Counted from the first letter of the stretch, positions 1-9,914 are shown. The stretch is 64,000 nucleotides of DNA from Clostridia bacterium (GCA_910575245.1 CAJTEN010000005.1:124001-188000), one strand, 5' to 3'. Notes: a model not told the origin generated them from the letters alone. Translations and numbers: made by a program.

Positions 1-741
1 GGCGTGGAATCCGTGGGCATCATTCCCAGCAGTGCGGAGGAGAGCGACCCGTTCTACGATGCGAAAGTAAGACAGGCTCTGTGCTATGCGGTAGATTGGG
101 ATCAGATCGTAACGGCATTAAGCTATGGCTATTATGAGAGGACGAATCAGTGGGCGGCGCCGGGTGCAGCTACCTACAATACGGACCTGAAAGGATATTC
201 TTACGATCCGGAGAAAGCGAAAGCGCTTTTGGCTGAGGCAGGATATGCCGATGGATTTGACACTGTGATCTATTCGGCAAGTACCGGTTTCCAGCAGAAT
301 GCGGCGACGGCGATCTCCGCAAGTCTGGCAGAAGTTGGCATCAATGCGTCGGTAGAGATCATTGACGGTGCAAAGGGTAACGACATGATGGCTAATGGCT
401 GGAGCGGACTCTACTGGCATTACGCGTCGGTCGGACCGGATCTTGGCTTGTACATGGGACGTCATCTGGATGTTAATGGTGCGTACTATGCCAAGGGTAT
501 CCAGCATCCGCAGGATTGTCTGGATCTGCTCAATGAGATCAGGGCAGCCAAGGATGAGACAACCAAAGTCGATCTGGAGTGGCAGCTTCAGGAGAAGATT
601 TATGACGAGTATGCCCTGTTCGGTATGCCGTTGTACGTAAACGCTCCCGTACATATGAGATATGACTATGTGGAAGGTGCACAGCTGGCCAAGGTTCATG
701 CGGTAACATGGTCTCCTGCTACGACTTGGCTCAACAAGTAA
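1..741 (+). CDS. Peptide-type ABC transporter substrate-binding protein, C-terminal part (runs off window start)
   Basis: The frame is open from the first base, so this is the last 246 codons of a longer gene; the front with signal peptide and lipobox lies outside. The C-terminal lobe has the usual SBP_bac_5 (DppA/OppA) pattern: a segment giving the proximal residues as DAKVRQALCYAVDWDQI, then YDPEKAKALLAEAGYADGF. Such proteins sit on the outer membrane face and hand peptides or other small solutes to a DppBC channel. Two permeases and a fused ATPase follow in the same direction, so this is the first gene of that operon. Family confident; the ligand cannot be read from sequence. Confidence 0.9.
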   Translation, partial: GVESVGIIPSSAEESDPFYDAKVRQALCYAVDWDQIVTALSYGYYERTNQWAAPGAATYNTDLKGYSYDPEKAKALLAEAGYADGFDTVIYSASTGFQQNAATAISASLAEVGINASVEIIDGAKGNDMMANGWSGLYWHYASVGPDLGLYMGRHLDVNGAYYAKGIQHPQDCLDLLNEIRAAKDETTKVDLEWQLQEKIYDEYALFGMPLYVNAPVHMRYDYVEGAQLAKVHAVTWSPATTWLNK

Positions 742-757
742 TTGATGCAGATACATT

Positions 758-786
758 CATGCCGTGCAGATTTCCTGCACGGCATG
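758..786 (+). other. Strong hairpin between binding protein and first permease
   Basis: A perfect 12-bp inverted repeat (CATGCCGTGCAG and its complement) encloses a 5-nt loop. No run of T follows, so it is unlikely to be a simple terminator. Inference: it protects the 3' end of the binding-protein mRNA or causes partial termination, giving more binding protein than permease. A similar hairpin lies after the binding-protein gene at 13586. Confidence 0.6.
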
Positions 787-808
787 ATCAGATAATGGAG
801 GCTGTTTT

Positions 809-1753
809 ATGGGAAAATATGTATTCAAAAGATTGGGGCAGTCCCTGATCGTAGTCTTCATCGTTACTGTGATCGTGTTTGGCCTGATGCATCTTCTGCC
901 GGGCGATCCCATTCAGATCTATCTGGGGGATACGGCGACAGAGGAGCAGATCGCATATTATACGAAACAGTTCGGACTGGATCAGCCGTTGCCTGTGCAG
1001 TATATCCGTTGGATCGGCGGACTTTTTAAAGGGGAGATGGGAAGATCCATCACCTATTCGATCGATGTGAAGGAGCTTCTCTTAAGGAGAGTGGCGTCCA
1101 CTTTATCCGTTACTTTTCCTGCCTTTGTGCTGGCGCTGCTCATCGGTATCTGTCTGGGCGTCATTACTTCGACGCACAGGGGAAGAACATTGGACTCTCT
1201 GCTCACTTCGATTGCCAATGTGGGCATCGCCACACCTGCGTTCTGGATCGGCATGATCCTGGTTTATATTTTTGGACTGAAGCTGAAATGGCTGCCGGTG
1301 CAGGGATATGTTCCCTTCTCGGAGAGCCCGTCCGATTATATCAAGTGCCTTGTGATGCCGGTCATCGTACTGACGCTGGGACATCTGTCTTCCAACACCA
1401 GACAGACCAGATCTTCCATGTTGGAGGTGATCTCCCAGGATTATATCCGTACAGCAAGATCCAAGGGCTTAAGTGAGAAGACAGTTGTCTATAAGCACGC
1501 ACTGAGGAATGCTTTGATCCCGATTGTGACCATGATGGGCGGCGCTGTGGGCGCACTGCTCGGCGGCACAGTCGTTATCGAGAACCTGTTTAATATACCG
1601 GGAGTCGGCGCCCTGATGCTGACGGCTATCATCAACAAAGACTACATGGTGGTACAGAATGTAACGTTTGTGATAGCAGTTGCGGTAGTGATCTGTAACC
1701 TGTTGATCGATATCCTGTACGGCTATATCGATCCGAGAATCCGGGTAGAATAG
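809..1753 (+). CDS. Peptide-type ABC transporter permease (DppB family)
   Basis: This 314-residue inner-membrane protein begins with the DppB N-terminal helix and LLPGDPI motif and has about six membrane spans. The EAA coupling loop is clear: DYIRTARSKGLSEKTVVYKHALRNALIP, here cited by its ends DYIRTARSKGL and ALRNALIPI. It forms half of the channel with the next gene. The start follows a GGAGG site. The stop is 9 nt before the next start, so the genes are translationally close. Intact and of normal length. Confidence 0.93.
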   Translation: MGKYVFKRLGQSLIVVFIVTVIVFGLMHLLPGDPIQIYLGDTATEEQIAYYTKQFGLDQPLPVQYIRWIGGLFKGEMGRSITYSIDVKELLLRRVASTLSVTFPAFVLALLIGICLGVITSTHRGRTLDSLLTSIANVGIATPAFWIGMILVYIFGLKLKWLPVQGYVPFSESPSDYIKCLVMPVIVLTLGHLSSNTRQTRSSMLEVISQDYIRTARSKGLSEKTVVYKHALRNALIPIVTMMGGAVGALLGGTVVIENLFNIPGVGALMLTAIINKDYMVVQNVTFVIAVAVVICNLLIDILYGYIDPRIRVE

Positions 1754-1762
1754 GGGGCGGCG

Positions 1763-2647
1763 ATGAAGAAGGAAAAAGAAGCAAAAGTTCTGACGCCGGC
1801 ACAGGAACGGCGGAAACAGTTTTTAGATACTTTTTTTGCAACAATACCGGTACGGATTGGGTTCGGTATCATTGCAGTGATGATCGTCTGTGCGGTCTTC
1901 GCGCCGTTGGTGGCTCCGTATGATCCCTACACCCAGGATCTGACCAACATGCTGCAGGGCATGTCGGGCGCACATTTTTTCGGTACAGACGCATTGGGGA
2001 GGGATCTGCTCTCCAGGATCATTTACGGGGCCAGAGCTTCCCTGTCGGTAGGGCTGGTCTCTACTCTGATCGCCGGTTCCGTCGGTATCGCGCTTGGCCT
2101 GATGGCGGGTTATCTGGGGAAATGGATTGACGCGGTGATCATGCGTGTCATGGATGCCATGATGTCGATTCCGGTAGTGATCCTGGCGCTTTTTATCGGT
2201 TCCATTCTGGGAAAGGGCCTGGGAAACATCATGCTTTGTATCGGTATTGTCATGATGCCGGGTTATGCACGTATGACAAGAGGACAGGTGCTGTCGGTCA
2301 AGCAGCTTGATTATGTGACGGCAGGTAAGATCAGCGGCGCCACGAGAATGAAGAATGCGGTGAAACATATCCTGCCGAACTGCATCGCGCCGAATCTGGT
2401 ATTGGCGACGATGAATCTGGGAACGGCGATTCTGACAGAAGCAGGCTTAAGCTATTTAGGCATGGGCATTAATCCGCCGACTGCATCCTGGGGTGCGATG
2501 GTCAGCGACGGTTACCGGTATCTGCAGGAATATCCGCATATTGCCATCATTCCGGGTATCTTTATCATTCTTACTGTGTGGGCATTTAATGTATGCGGCG
2601 ATGCGCTGCGTGACGCAACCGACCCGAGACTCCGGGGAACGAGATAA
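1763..2647 (+). CDS. Peptide-type ABC transporter permease (DppC family)
   Basis: The 294-residue protein has the DppC signature: a charged cytoplasmic N-terminus, one span, the motif HFFGTDALGRDLLSRI near residue 72, then five spans with the EAA loop around LDYVTAGKISGATRMK. The C-terminus ends in the family-typical DALRDATDPRLRGTR. It pairs with the upstream permease. The start has GGGGCGGCG before it, a weak site, and translation probably couples to the previous gene 9 nt upstream. Confidence 0.93.
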   Translation: MKKEKEAKVLTPAQERRKQFLDTFFATIPVRIGFGIIAVMIVCAVFAPLVAPYDPYTQDLTNMLQGMSGAHFFGTDALGRDLLSRIIYGARASLSVGLVSTLIAGSVGIALGLMAGYLGKWIDAVIMRVMDAMMSIPVVILALFIGSILGKGLGNIMLCIGIVMMPGYARMTRGQVLSVKQLDYVTAGKISGATRMKNAVKHILPNCIAPNLVLATMNLGTAILTEAGLSYLGMGINPPTASWGAMVSDGYRYLQEYPHIAIIPGIFIILTVWAFNVCGDALRDATDPRLRGTR

Positions 2648-2659
2648 GGGGGAGAGCAG

Positions 2660-4693
2660 ATGGAACATTTAATCGAAGTCAAAAATTTACATACAGAGTT
2701 CAAGCAGTCCAAAGGAATTCTGAAAGCAGTGAATGGCGTTTCCTATTATCTGGATCCCGGAGAGATCGTTGCCTTTGTGGGAGAAAGCGGAAGCGGCAAG
2801 TCGGTGACACAGTATTCAGGGGTGCAGCTGATTGCCAGCCCGCCGGGAAAGATCACGGAGGGAGAGATCTGGTTTGAGGGGCAGAATCTTTTAAGCTACG
2901 GTTCAAACAGCGAAGAGCTGCGGAAGATCCGGGGCGGGAAGATTGGTATTGTCTTCCAGGAGCCGATGACCAGCCTGAATCCGGTCATGACTATCGGCAA
3001 CCAGCTGACAGAATCGGTCATGCTGCATCTGCACATGACGAAGGCACAGGCCAGAGAGCGGGCAACGGAGCTGCTTAAGAAGGTAGGTATTCCCGACCCG
3101 GAAAGCCGCCTGAATGCCTATCCGCACCAGTTTTCAGGCGGTATGCGTCAGAGGATCGTCATTGCTATGGCGCTCTCCTGTAATCCGAAGCTGCTGATTG
3201 CGGATGAGGCAACTACGGCGCTGGATGTGACAACGCAGGCGCAGATCCTGGATCTGATGCAGGATATCGTGAGAGAGAGCAACACTGCGATGGTGCTTGT
3301 AACCCATAACCTGAGTATTGTTGCCAGATATGCACAGCGCGTTTATGTCATGTATGCCGGAGAGATCGTGGAGCATGGCACAACGGAGGAAATCTTTAAG
3401 AACCCGCACCATCCTTATACGATAGGGTTGATGAACGCCGTACCGGGGCTGAACGATCAGAAAGACCGTAAGTTAATTCCTATTACGGGATTTGTAACTA
3501 ATCTGGTTAATAGAAAAGACGAATGTGCATTTATGAACCGTTGTCCGTATGCTACGAAGGAGTGCGCATCCTGCACGACACCGCAGCTTAAGGCAGTGCC
3601 GGGAGAGGAGGACCATTTTGCAGCCTGCCACCGGACGGTCACCAAGGAAACGAAGGTGGAGAAGGTTTTTGACGTGGCGGACCGTACTTATGTGGCGAAA
3701 GACTACGGGAAGATGGCAGAGACGGATAAGATCCTGAAGGTGGAAGACCTGAAAGTTTATTTTCCGGTCTATAAAGGGCTGATGCGCAAGAAGATCGCGG
3801 ATGTAAAGGCTGTTGACGGTATTACATTCGATATCTATAAGGGCGAGACTTTCGGCCTGGTGGGAGAATCCGGGTGCGGTAAATCCACGGTGGCCAGGAC
3901 GATCCTAAGACTGAATAATTCTACCGGAGGAAAGATTACTTTCAATGGTACCGATATCACCCATCTGGATGATGTGAAGATGCGTGAGCATAGAAGAAAT
4001 ATGTCCATGATCTTTCAGGATCCTTACGGTTCTCTGGATCCCAGGCAGCGTGCCGGTGATATCGTAAAGGAGCCGATGAAAAACTTTAAGATCGGACTGT
4101 CCGAAGAAGAGATGGACAAGAGGGTGGATGAGCTGTTTGCGCTGGTGGGACTGGATCCTGCTTACAGGGAACGGGTGCCCCATGAGTTTTCCGGAGGACA
4201 GAGGCAGAGATTGGTGATTGCGAGAGCTATTTCAACAAATCCTTCTTTTATTGTATGTGATGAGGCTATTTCGGCACTGGATGTCTCTATTCAGGCGCAG
4301 GTGATTAATCTGTTGGAGGAATTGCAGCAGAAACTGGGGCTGACATATTTGTTTATCGCACATGATCTTTCTGTAGTGCGCCATATCAGCGACAGAGTTG
4401 CGGTAATGTATTTGGGGCAGATGGTGGAATTTGCAGATTGGGACAGCCTGTATTCAAATCCACTGCATCCTTATACCAAGTCGCTGCTGGAGGCAGTGCC
4501 CGTACCTGATCCGTTTACAGAGAAGACCAGGGAGAGACAGATTGTACAGGGAGAGGTGCCTAGCCCGATGCAGAGACCTGCCGGATGCGCTTTTTCCACG
4601 AGATGTCCTCATGCTACGGACCGATGCAGGACACAGATGCCGGTGCTTAAGGAACGGACGGATGGACATAAAGTTGCCTGTCACATGATTTAG
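2660..4693 (+). CDS. Fused double ATPase of peptide-type ABC transporter (DppD-DppF fusion)
   Basis: At 677 residues this is two nucleotide-binding domains in one chain. The first has Walker A GESGSGKS at residues 41-48 and signature FSGGMRQR; the second has Walker A GESGCGKS near residue 398 and signature FSGGQRQR. Each half ends in the oligopeptide-type C-terminal region with spaced cysteines (CAFMNRCPYATKEC; CAFSTRCPHATDRC). It hydrolyses ATP to drive the two upstream permeases. In most operons DppD and DppF are separate genes; the fusion is known but less common. Start after GGGGGAGAG, 12 nt past the permease stop. Confidence 0.93.
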   Translation: MEHLIEVKNLHTEFKQSKGILKAVNGVSYYLDPGEIVAFVGESGSGKSVTQYSGVQLIASPPGKITEGEIWFEGQNLLSYGSNSEELRKIRGGKIGIVFQEPMTSLNPVMTIGNQLTESVMLHLHMTKAQARERATELLKKVGIPDPESRLNAYPHQFSGGMRQRIVIAMALSCNPKLLIADEATTALDVTTQAQILDLMQDIVRESNTAMVLVTHNLSIVARYAQRVYVMYAGEIVEHGTTEEIFKNPHHPYTIGLMNAVPGLNDQKDRKLIPITGFVTNLVNRKDECAFMNRCPYATKECASCTTPQLKAVPGEEDHFAACHRTVTKETKVEKVFDVADRTYVAKDYGKMAETDKILKVEDLKVYFPVYKGLMRKKIADVKAVDGITFDIYKGETFGLVGESGCGKSTVARTILRLNNSTGGKITFNGTDITHLDDVKMREHRRNMSMIFQDPYGSLDPRQRAGDIVKEPMKNFKIGLSEEEMDKRVDELFALVGLDPAYRERVPHEFSGGQRQRLVIARAISTNPSFIVCDEAISALDVSIQAQVINLLEELQQKLGLTYLFIAHDLSVVRHISDRVAVMYLGQMVEFADWDSLYSNPLHPYTKSLLEAVPVPDPFTEKTRERQIVQGEVPSPMQRPAGCAFSTRCPHATDRCRTQMPVLKERTDGHKVACHMI

Positions 4694-4753
4694 GAATGTC
4701 AGGAATGCATTTGATGATGGAGAATGAGATTGTAACATCTATGGGGAGAGAAA

Positions 4754-6475
4754 ATGGCGGAAGATATGTTTGAAGAATTGCTGCGGCGAACCAGGGAAGA
4801 TTATGATTCCCTGGGAATACCGGTGGCGGCAGGAGAAGTGACAATAGAAGAAAGGATGCTTTCCATGCCGGATGGCGTCAGATTGAAGACGTATATTTTT
4901 CATATGGGACAGGATAACCTGCGTGGGGGAGACCGGGCGTGGCCGGTGATCCTGCAGAGAAGCCCGTACTTTCATGCGATGGATTCCTACCGGGTACACG
5001 GAGCAGAACTGGCGAGAAGAGGGTTTGTCTATATTGTTCAGTGCTGTCGGGGTACAGGGGAATCGGAAGGTGCATGGGAGCCTAATATTAATGAAAGACA
5101 GGATGGACTATATACAGTTAATTGGCTTGCAGAACAGAAATGGGTGAAGAATATCGGATATTGGGGAGATTCTTACCTGGCGTTGACCGGCTGGTGTATG
5201 GCGGATGCAGTACCGGAAAAAGTGAAGGGAATGTACCTGGGAGTATACGGAACAGACCGGTTTACCTCGGCATACTGCAAGGGACTTTTCCGGCATGATG
5301 TACTGACTTCATGGGCCATGGAGAATGCCGGGCGGCCGGTGGAGGCGGATTATCTGGAGAGCTGCAGATTTCGCCCGCACAATCGTGTAGATGAGGCAAT
5401 GTGGGGTGGTGAACTGAGCTGGTACAGAGACTGGATACGTTCCGTGAAGGAGGATGACCCGTATTGGCAGGAAGGGTTCTGGCAGCTTTTGCGGGATATT
5501 CCGAAGAGAGTAAAGATACCGTTGCTGATCAGAGAAGGATGGTACGATCATCATCTGGGAAGTGCATTGAAATCTTTTGAGTCGCTGAATGATGAAGCCA
5601 GAGAGAAGTGCACGCTGCAGATCGGAAGCTGGAATCATTTCTCCATGAACTGTTTGGAGTGGGATGAGCCGGAAAACCTGCAGAACAGTGAAGTGGAATC
5701 CATGGTAGACTGGTTCTGGAAACTTCTGGTAGAGGAGAAAGTACCGGAGAAAAAAACACACGTTTATATTATTGGAGCGGATAAATGGATAGAGACAGAA
5801 GAGTGGCCGGTTCGTACGGATAGTATAAAAACGTGGTGGCTGTCGGCGGAACAGGAGGCAGACAGAATCAGAGTGCACAAGCTTACAGAATTTAAAGGAA
5901 AGGCAGGTAAAGTCGGGTATAGCTATAATCCTGACAACCCGGTTCCTTCGCTGGGCGGAGAATCCATGCTGAAGACAATGGAACATGTAGGGAGCATGAT
6001 ACAGCCGGAAGCAGGGTGGAGAGAGGATGTTATCAGTTTTGTATCGGAGCCGGTGAGGGAAGACTTTGTGATTGGCGGCAAGATACAGGTGTACCTGACG
6101 ACAGCCAGCGACTGCGAGGACACTGCGTTTACCGCTAAGCTGATGGAAGTCAGGGAAAACGGTGAGAGCGTGAATATCCGTTCTTCTATCACCACAATCG
6201 CAGCAGACAGAAGAGATGATGTATACAAGCCGGGGACACCGACAGAAGTCTGTATTGAGATGTGGGATATTGCATGGCTTGTAAAAGCAGGTTCCAGGAT
6301 GCGTTTGGATATTTCTTCGTCAGACTTTCCGCAGTACGCGGCACATACGAATTATCCCGGAATATGGTCGGAGCAGGAGAAATGCCGGGTTGCACATCAA
6401 ACGATATTTTGCGATGGGGATTCCCGGATAGAGATTCCCGTTTTGAAGTATCCGAATCATCCCGAAGCGGTTTAG
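4754..6475 (+). CDS. CocE/NonD family alpha/beta hydrolase (peptidase S15-like)
   Basis: This 573-residue protein has the X-Pro dipeptidyl-peptidase/CocE layout: an N-terminal alpha/beta hydrolase domain, a helical cap, and a C-terminal jelly-roll. The nucleophile is Ser140 in GYWGDSYLA; likely partners are Asp265 in GWYDHHLG and His295 in SWNHFS. The oxyanion-side motif RSPYFHAMD is near residue 70. No signal peptide, so it acts inside the cell. Family members cleave esters or amides. It lies 60 nt after the ABC ATPase gene in the same direction, which suggests it processes what the transporter brings in. Start after GGGGAGAG. Confidence 0.85.
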   Translation: MAEDMFEELLRRTREDYDSLGIPVAAGEVTIEERMLSMPDGVRLKTYIFHMGQDNLRGGDRAWPVILQRSPYFHAMDSYRVHGAELARRGFVYIVQCCRGTGESEGAWEPNINERQDGLYTVNWLAEQKWVKNIGYWGDSYLALTGWCMADAVPEKVKGMYLGVYGTDRFTSAYCKGLFRHDVLTSWAMENAGRPVEADYLESCRFRPHNRVDEAMWGGELSWYRDWIRSVKEDDPYWQEGFWQLLRDIPKRVKIPLLIREGWYDHHLGSALKSFESLNDEAREKCTLQIGSWNHFSMNCLEWDEPENLQNSEVESMVDWFWKLLVEEKVPEKKTHVYIIGADKWIETEEWPVRTDSIKTWWLSAEQEADRIRVHKLTEFKGKAGKVGYSYNPDNPVPSLGGESMLKTMEHVGSMIQPEAGWREDVISFVSEPVREDFVIGGKIQVYLTTASDCEDTAFTAKLMEVRENGESVNIRSSITTIAADRRDDVYKPGTPTEVCIEMWDIAWLVKAGSRMRLDISSSDFPQYAAHTNYPGIWSEQEKCRVAHQTIFCDGDSRIEIPVLKYPNHPEAV

Positions 6476-6607
6476 AGGTGCGAAATTGTGCAGCAGTTTG
6501 TCCGTGGTTTTACTGCCACATCGAAGCTGCTATAGAATTTCAGAGCAATAGTGCTCAGGAAGAAAGTGGATAAGGAGCCGTAAGGCAAAATGAAAGGAGA
6601 ATATGTT

Positions 6608-7975
6608 ATGAAGAAAATTGCAATTGGCGGCGGCCAGGGTTTCTGGGGCGATTCCCCGGATGCTGCACTCCATATGCTGCGTCATGCGGACATTCAGTAT
6701 ATGGCCTGTGACTATCTGGCGGAGCTTACGATGTCCATCATGGCTAAGCAGCAGTTGAAAGATCCGGGCAAAGGATATGCTCCGGATTTCGTCACAAGGA
6801 TTCTGAAAGAAGGCGGCAAAGAAGCCTGGGAAAAAGGAATCCGTATTCTGACGAATGCAGGTGGCATGAATATCACCGGTTGCGTGGAGGCTATCAGACA
6901 ATGGGCAGATTCGGCAGGAATGAAAGGGTATAAGGTCGGCTATGTGACAGGCGATTCTATTAAGGAGAAGATACCGCAGCTTCTGAAAGAAGGATGGACA
7001 TTCCCGAATTTTGACTACGACGGGGACTTTAATGAAATTGTTGATAAGATCTACAACTGCAATGCCTACATCGGACATGAGAGTATCAAAGAGTGTCTGA
7101 AGCAAGGCGCAGACGTCGTGATCACGGGACGTGCGGCGGATTCTGCATTGTTTCTGGCTCCTTTTGCCCATGAATTCGGCTGGGCGGAAGATGACTGGGA
7201 CAATCTTGCCAGAGGCATCATGGCAGGGCATCTCCTGGAGTGCGGCGGCCAGGGTGCAGGGGGCAACTATATGTATGACTGGCGCGGTGTTCCGAGAATG
7301 GACGAACTCGGATTCCCGATTGCCGAGATTACAGAAGACACATTTGAGATCACGAAGGCGCCTGACTGTGGCGGTGTGATCTGCGAACAGAGCTGCAAGG
7401 AACAGTTTCTCTATGAGGTATTGGACCCGGCCAATTATATGACGCCTGATGTAAATGTTGATATCAGCCAGGCGACGATCACACAGGTCGGACCCGACAG
7501 AGTACGGATCGGAAATGTCCGCGGAAAACAAAGACCTGACAAACTGAAACTTTGTGTCGGATATCATAAAGGCTGGAAGACGGTATCCATGCTGAGTTTC
7601 GCATGGCCGGATGCCTACGAGAAGGCACAGTACTGTGCGGATGTGATTATGAAGAAAATGGCGAAACGCGGTATGAAAGCCGACGACATTCATATCAGTT
7701 ACATCGGGGTAAACAGCCTGCACCTGAACGTGGCGGATATGAGTGAGGAGTCACTTAAGAACCTGAATGAATGTGTGCTCAGAATTGCAGTATTCAGTGA
7801 AGACAAATCCGAATGTGCCAAGATTATTCCGGAGATCAGCCCGATGCAGTTAAACGGACCTCCGGGAGCATCCTTCTTCGGCGGACGCGCACATGTACAG
7901 GAAGTCATGGCTCTGTGGCCGACTTATGTTCCGCGGGATGCCCTGGATATCCAGGCGCATATTCTGGAAGTATAA
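6608..7975 (+). CDS. AtuA-like protein (acyclic terpene utilisation family, DUF1446)
   Basis: The protein is 455 residues from ATG 6608, preferred over ATG 6590 because AAAGGAG lies 8 nt before it and the family starts KIAIGGGQGFWGDSPDAA. Motifs typical of the family follow: DYLAELTMSIMA near residue 37, VVITGRAADSALFLAPFAHEF, and GNYMYDWRG. AtuA was named from Pseudomonas citronellol breakdown, but its exact reaction is not settled and many anaerobes carry it without the terpene pathway. It is followed by its usual small partner and a CoA-transferase. Confidence 0.85.
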   Translation: MKKIAIGGGQGFWGDSPDAALHMLRHADIQYMACDYLAELTMSIMAKQQLKDPGKGYAPDFVTRILKEGGKEAWEKGIRILTNAGGMNITGCVEAIRQWADSAGMKGYKVGYVTGDSIKEKIPQLLKEGWTFPNFDYDGDFNEIVDKIYNCNAYIGHESIKECLKQGADVVITGRAADSALFLAPFAHEFGWAEDDWDNLARGIMAGHLLECGGQGAGGNYMYDWRGVPRMDELGFPIAEITEDTFEITKAPDCGGVICEQSCKEQFLYEVLDPANYMTPDVNVDISQATITQVGPDRVRIGNVRGKQRPDKLKLCVGYHKGWKTVSMLSFAWPDAYEKAQYCADVIMKKMAKRGMKADDIHISYIGVNSLHLNVADMSEESLKNLNECVLRIAVFSEDKSECAKIIPEISPMQLNGPPGASFFGGRAHVQEVMALWPTYVPRDALDIQAHILEV

Positions 7976-8087
7976 GTCCTGCTGCATTGCAAGCTGGATG
8001 CCCGTCAGCTTGTTGCGAGGTTGCTGACTGTGCCGGAGGTAAGACGGACACAAACAGGAATAGACGAAAAGAAACGGAGAATGGAAA

Positions 8088-8435
8088 ATGACGAAAATAT
8101 TTTTAAATGATATCGCGCATGGCCGAAGCGGGGATAAGGGCGACACAAGCAATGTCTGTGTATATGCGAGGAAACCGGAATACTATAAGATCATTGAGCG
8201 CGAAGTGACGCCTGAAGCGCTGCACGCACATTTTGGGGATATGGTAAAAGGTGAGATCATACGTTATGATGTTCCGAGCCTTGGCGGTTTCAATTTTGTG
8301 ATGAAGCATGCGCTGGGTGGCGGTGCGACGATGAGCCTGAGACTTGATTCCTTGGGAAAGTCAATGGGCAGTGCAGTTATGCGGATGAAGATTAACGTGA
8401 CCGATGAAGAACTGGCAGAAATCAACAATGTCTGA
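8088..8435 (+). CDS. AtuA-related small protein
   Basis: This 115-residue protein begins KIFLNDIAHGRSGDKGDTSNVCVYARKP and continues with LGGFNFVMKHALGGGATMSLRLD, matching the small partner that follows AtuA in many genomes or is fused to its C-terminus. The motif RSGDKGDTSNV near residue 11 is the best landmark. No catalytic residues can be assigned. It lies 112 nt after the AtuA gene on the same strand. Role inferred: second subunit of the AtuA enzyme. Confidence 0.8.
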   Translation: MTKIFLNDIAHGRSGDKGDTSNVCVYARKPEYYKIIEREVTPEALHAHFGDMVKGEIIRYDVPSLGGFNFVMKHALGGGATMSLRLDSLGKSMGSAVMRMKINVTDEELAEINNV

Positions 8436-8512
8436 TGGGCGGATTTGGCCGGAGTCAAAACTTAGCGTGTAATCTAAAGTCTGTCAACAGGAAATGAGGA
8501 GGTTTATATACA

Positions 8513-9724
8513 TTGAGCGGCAAAAATATTCAGGATATTCAGGCGTTACAGGATTTGAAAGTACTGGATCTCACGAGAGTTGTAGCCGGACCATATGCAG
8601 GGTCTATTCTTGGAGATTTTGGCGCACAGGTACTGAAAATTGAGATACCCGGACGCGGGGATGATGCGAGAGCATATGGACCCTATGAAAACGGAGAGAG
8701 TATGTACTATGCAAACCTGAACCGTAATAAGAAAGGCATTACGCTTAACCTGAAAACAGAAAAGGGAAAGGATATTTTCCGGAAGCTGGCACAGGATGCG
8801 GATATTCTTCTGGAAAATTACCGCCCCGGCGTTATGGATAAGCTGGGACTTGGCTACGAAACATTACATAAAATGAATCCCCGTCTGATTTACGGGACAC
8901 TTTCCGGATTCGGATCTTATGGTCCGTATTCGCAGAGACCGGGCTATGATATCGTTTCTCAGGGAATGGGCGGACTCATGAGCATTACAGGGGCAGAAGG
9001 CGGTGAACCGACGAGATCAGGAAACGCAATGGGGGATATTCTTGGCGGTATGAATCTTGTCATTGGTGTCCTGCTGGCTGTCCACGCAAGAGAGATGACA
9101 GGTGTCGGACAGAAGATCGATGTATCATTGGTTGACTCTGTGGTGGCAAGCCTTGAGAATGCATATGTGCGGTATTTCAAGTCTGGTAAGATACCGGAGC
9201 GGACAGGGAATGCTTATGCGTCCATCGCGCCCTATGATACTTACCGGGCTAAGGACGGCAGGGTAATTCTCGCATGCGGCAACCAGAAACTGTATGAGAA
9301 GTTCTGTAATGAGGTTGTGGAAATGCCATGGATGATCACTGACGAGCGGTTTCTGACAGTGCCGCTCCGGGTGAAGAATAATAAGATTCAGAAGGCATAT
9401 ATCGAGGAATGGAGCACCCGGTATACGGTAGACGAGATCGTTGAGAAAATGCTTGGCAAGGGAATTCCGGCGGCGCCGCTTTATGATGTGAAGCAGATTA
9501 CGGAGGATGAACATATTGCAAAGGTAAGAGAAATGTTTATCGAAGTTGACCATCCCGTGATCGGCAGATCAAAGGTGAACGGCAATCCTGTCAAATTAAT
9601 GGATATGATGCCGCGGATTAACTGCCCGGCACCTACACTCGGCCAGCACAATGAGGAAGTATTGGCCGGGCTGGGATATACAAAGGAGCAGATCGAGGCA
9701 TTGCAGAAAGAAAAAGTAGTCTGA
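8513..9724 (+). CDS. CaiB/BaiF family CoA-transferase (class III)
   Basis: The 403-residue protein has the class III CoA-transferase pattern: LKVLDLTRVVAGPYAGSILGDFGAQVLKIE at the N-terminus, RNKKGITLNLK, LLENYRPGVMDKLGLGYE, and GYDIVSQGMGG where Asp146 is the expected catalytic aspartate forming the acyl anhydride. The enzyme moves CoA from one acyl-CoA to a free acid. The start is TTG at 8513 with GAGGAGG about 10 nt upstream. It is the last gene before the terminator. Substrate unknown; context suggests an acid released by the CocE-like hydrolase. Confidence 0.88.
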   Translation: MSGKNIQDIQALQDLKVLDLTRVVAGPYAGSILGDFGAQVLKIEIPGRGDDARAYGPYENGESMYYANLNRNKKGITLNLKTEKGKDIFRKLAQDADILLENYRPGVMDKLGLGYETLHKMNPRLIYGTLSGFGSYGPYSQRPGYDIVSQGMGGLMSITGAEGGEPTRSGNAMGDILGGMNLVIGVLLAVHAREMTGVGQKIDVSLVDSVVASLENAYVRYFKSGKIPERTGNAYASIAPYDTYRAKDGRVILACGNQKLYEKFCNEVVEMPWMITDERFLTVPLRVKNNKIQKAYIEEWSTRYTVDEIVEKMLGKGIPAAPLYDVKQITEDEHIAKVREMFIEVDHPVIGRSKVNGNPVKLMDMMPRINCPAPTLGQHNEEVLAGLGYTKEQIEALQKEKVV

Positions 9725-9737
9725 AAACGCTTGGGGA

Positions 9738-9768
9738 AGGACCGGTGAAAACCGGTCCTGATTTATTG
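9738..9768 (+). terminator. Terminator of the peptide ABC/CoA-transferase operon
   Basis: A perfect 9-bp stem (AGGACCGGT with its complement) closes a GAAA loop at 9747-9750 and is followed by GATTTATTG. The T-run is weak, but the GNRA loop and the position right after the last stop codon fit a Rho-independent terminator. Confidence 0.7.
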
Positions 9769-9914
9769 TGCATACTTGTCTGCTCGGCCAGATCCACAAT
9801 CTTTTCCAGCATTTTCACCTTCCCCTTTGGTTTTTATTTTTGTGTAATATGCACTAATCTAAATCGGATAATTAGCGAAAAATACTGAAAAATATTTTTG
9901 ACTGAGAAATAGAA

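Noticed and set aside
118..756. Long open frame antisense to the first binding-protein gene
   Set aside because: It mirrors a strongly coding gene with clear homology on the other strand and has no ribosome site or recognisable motif.
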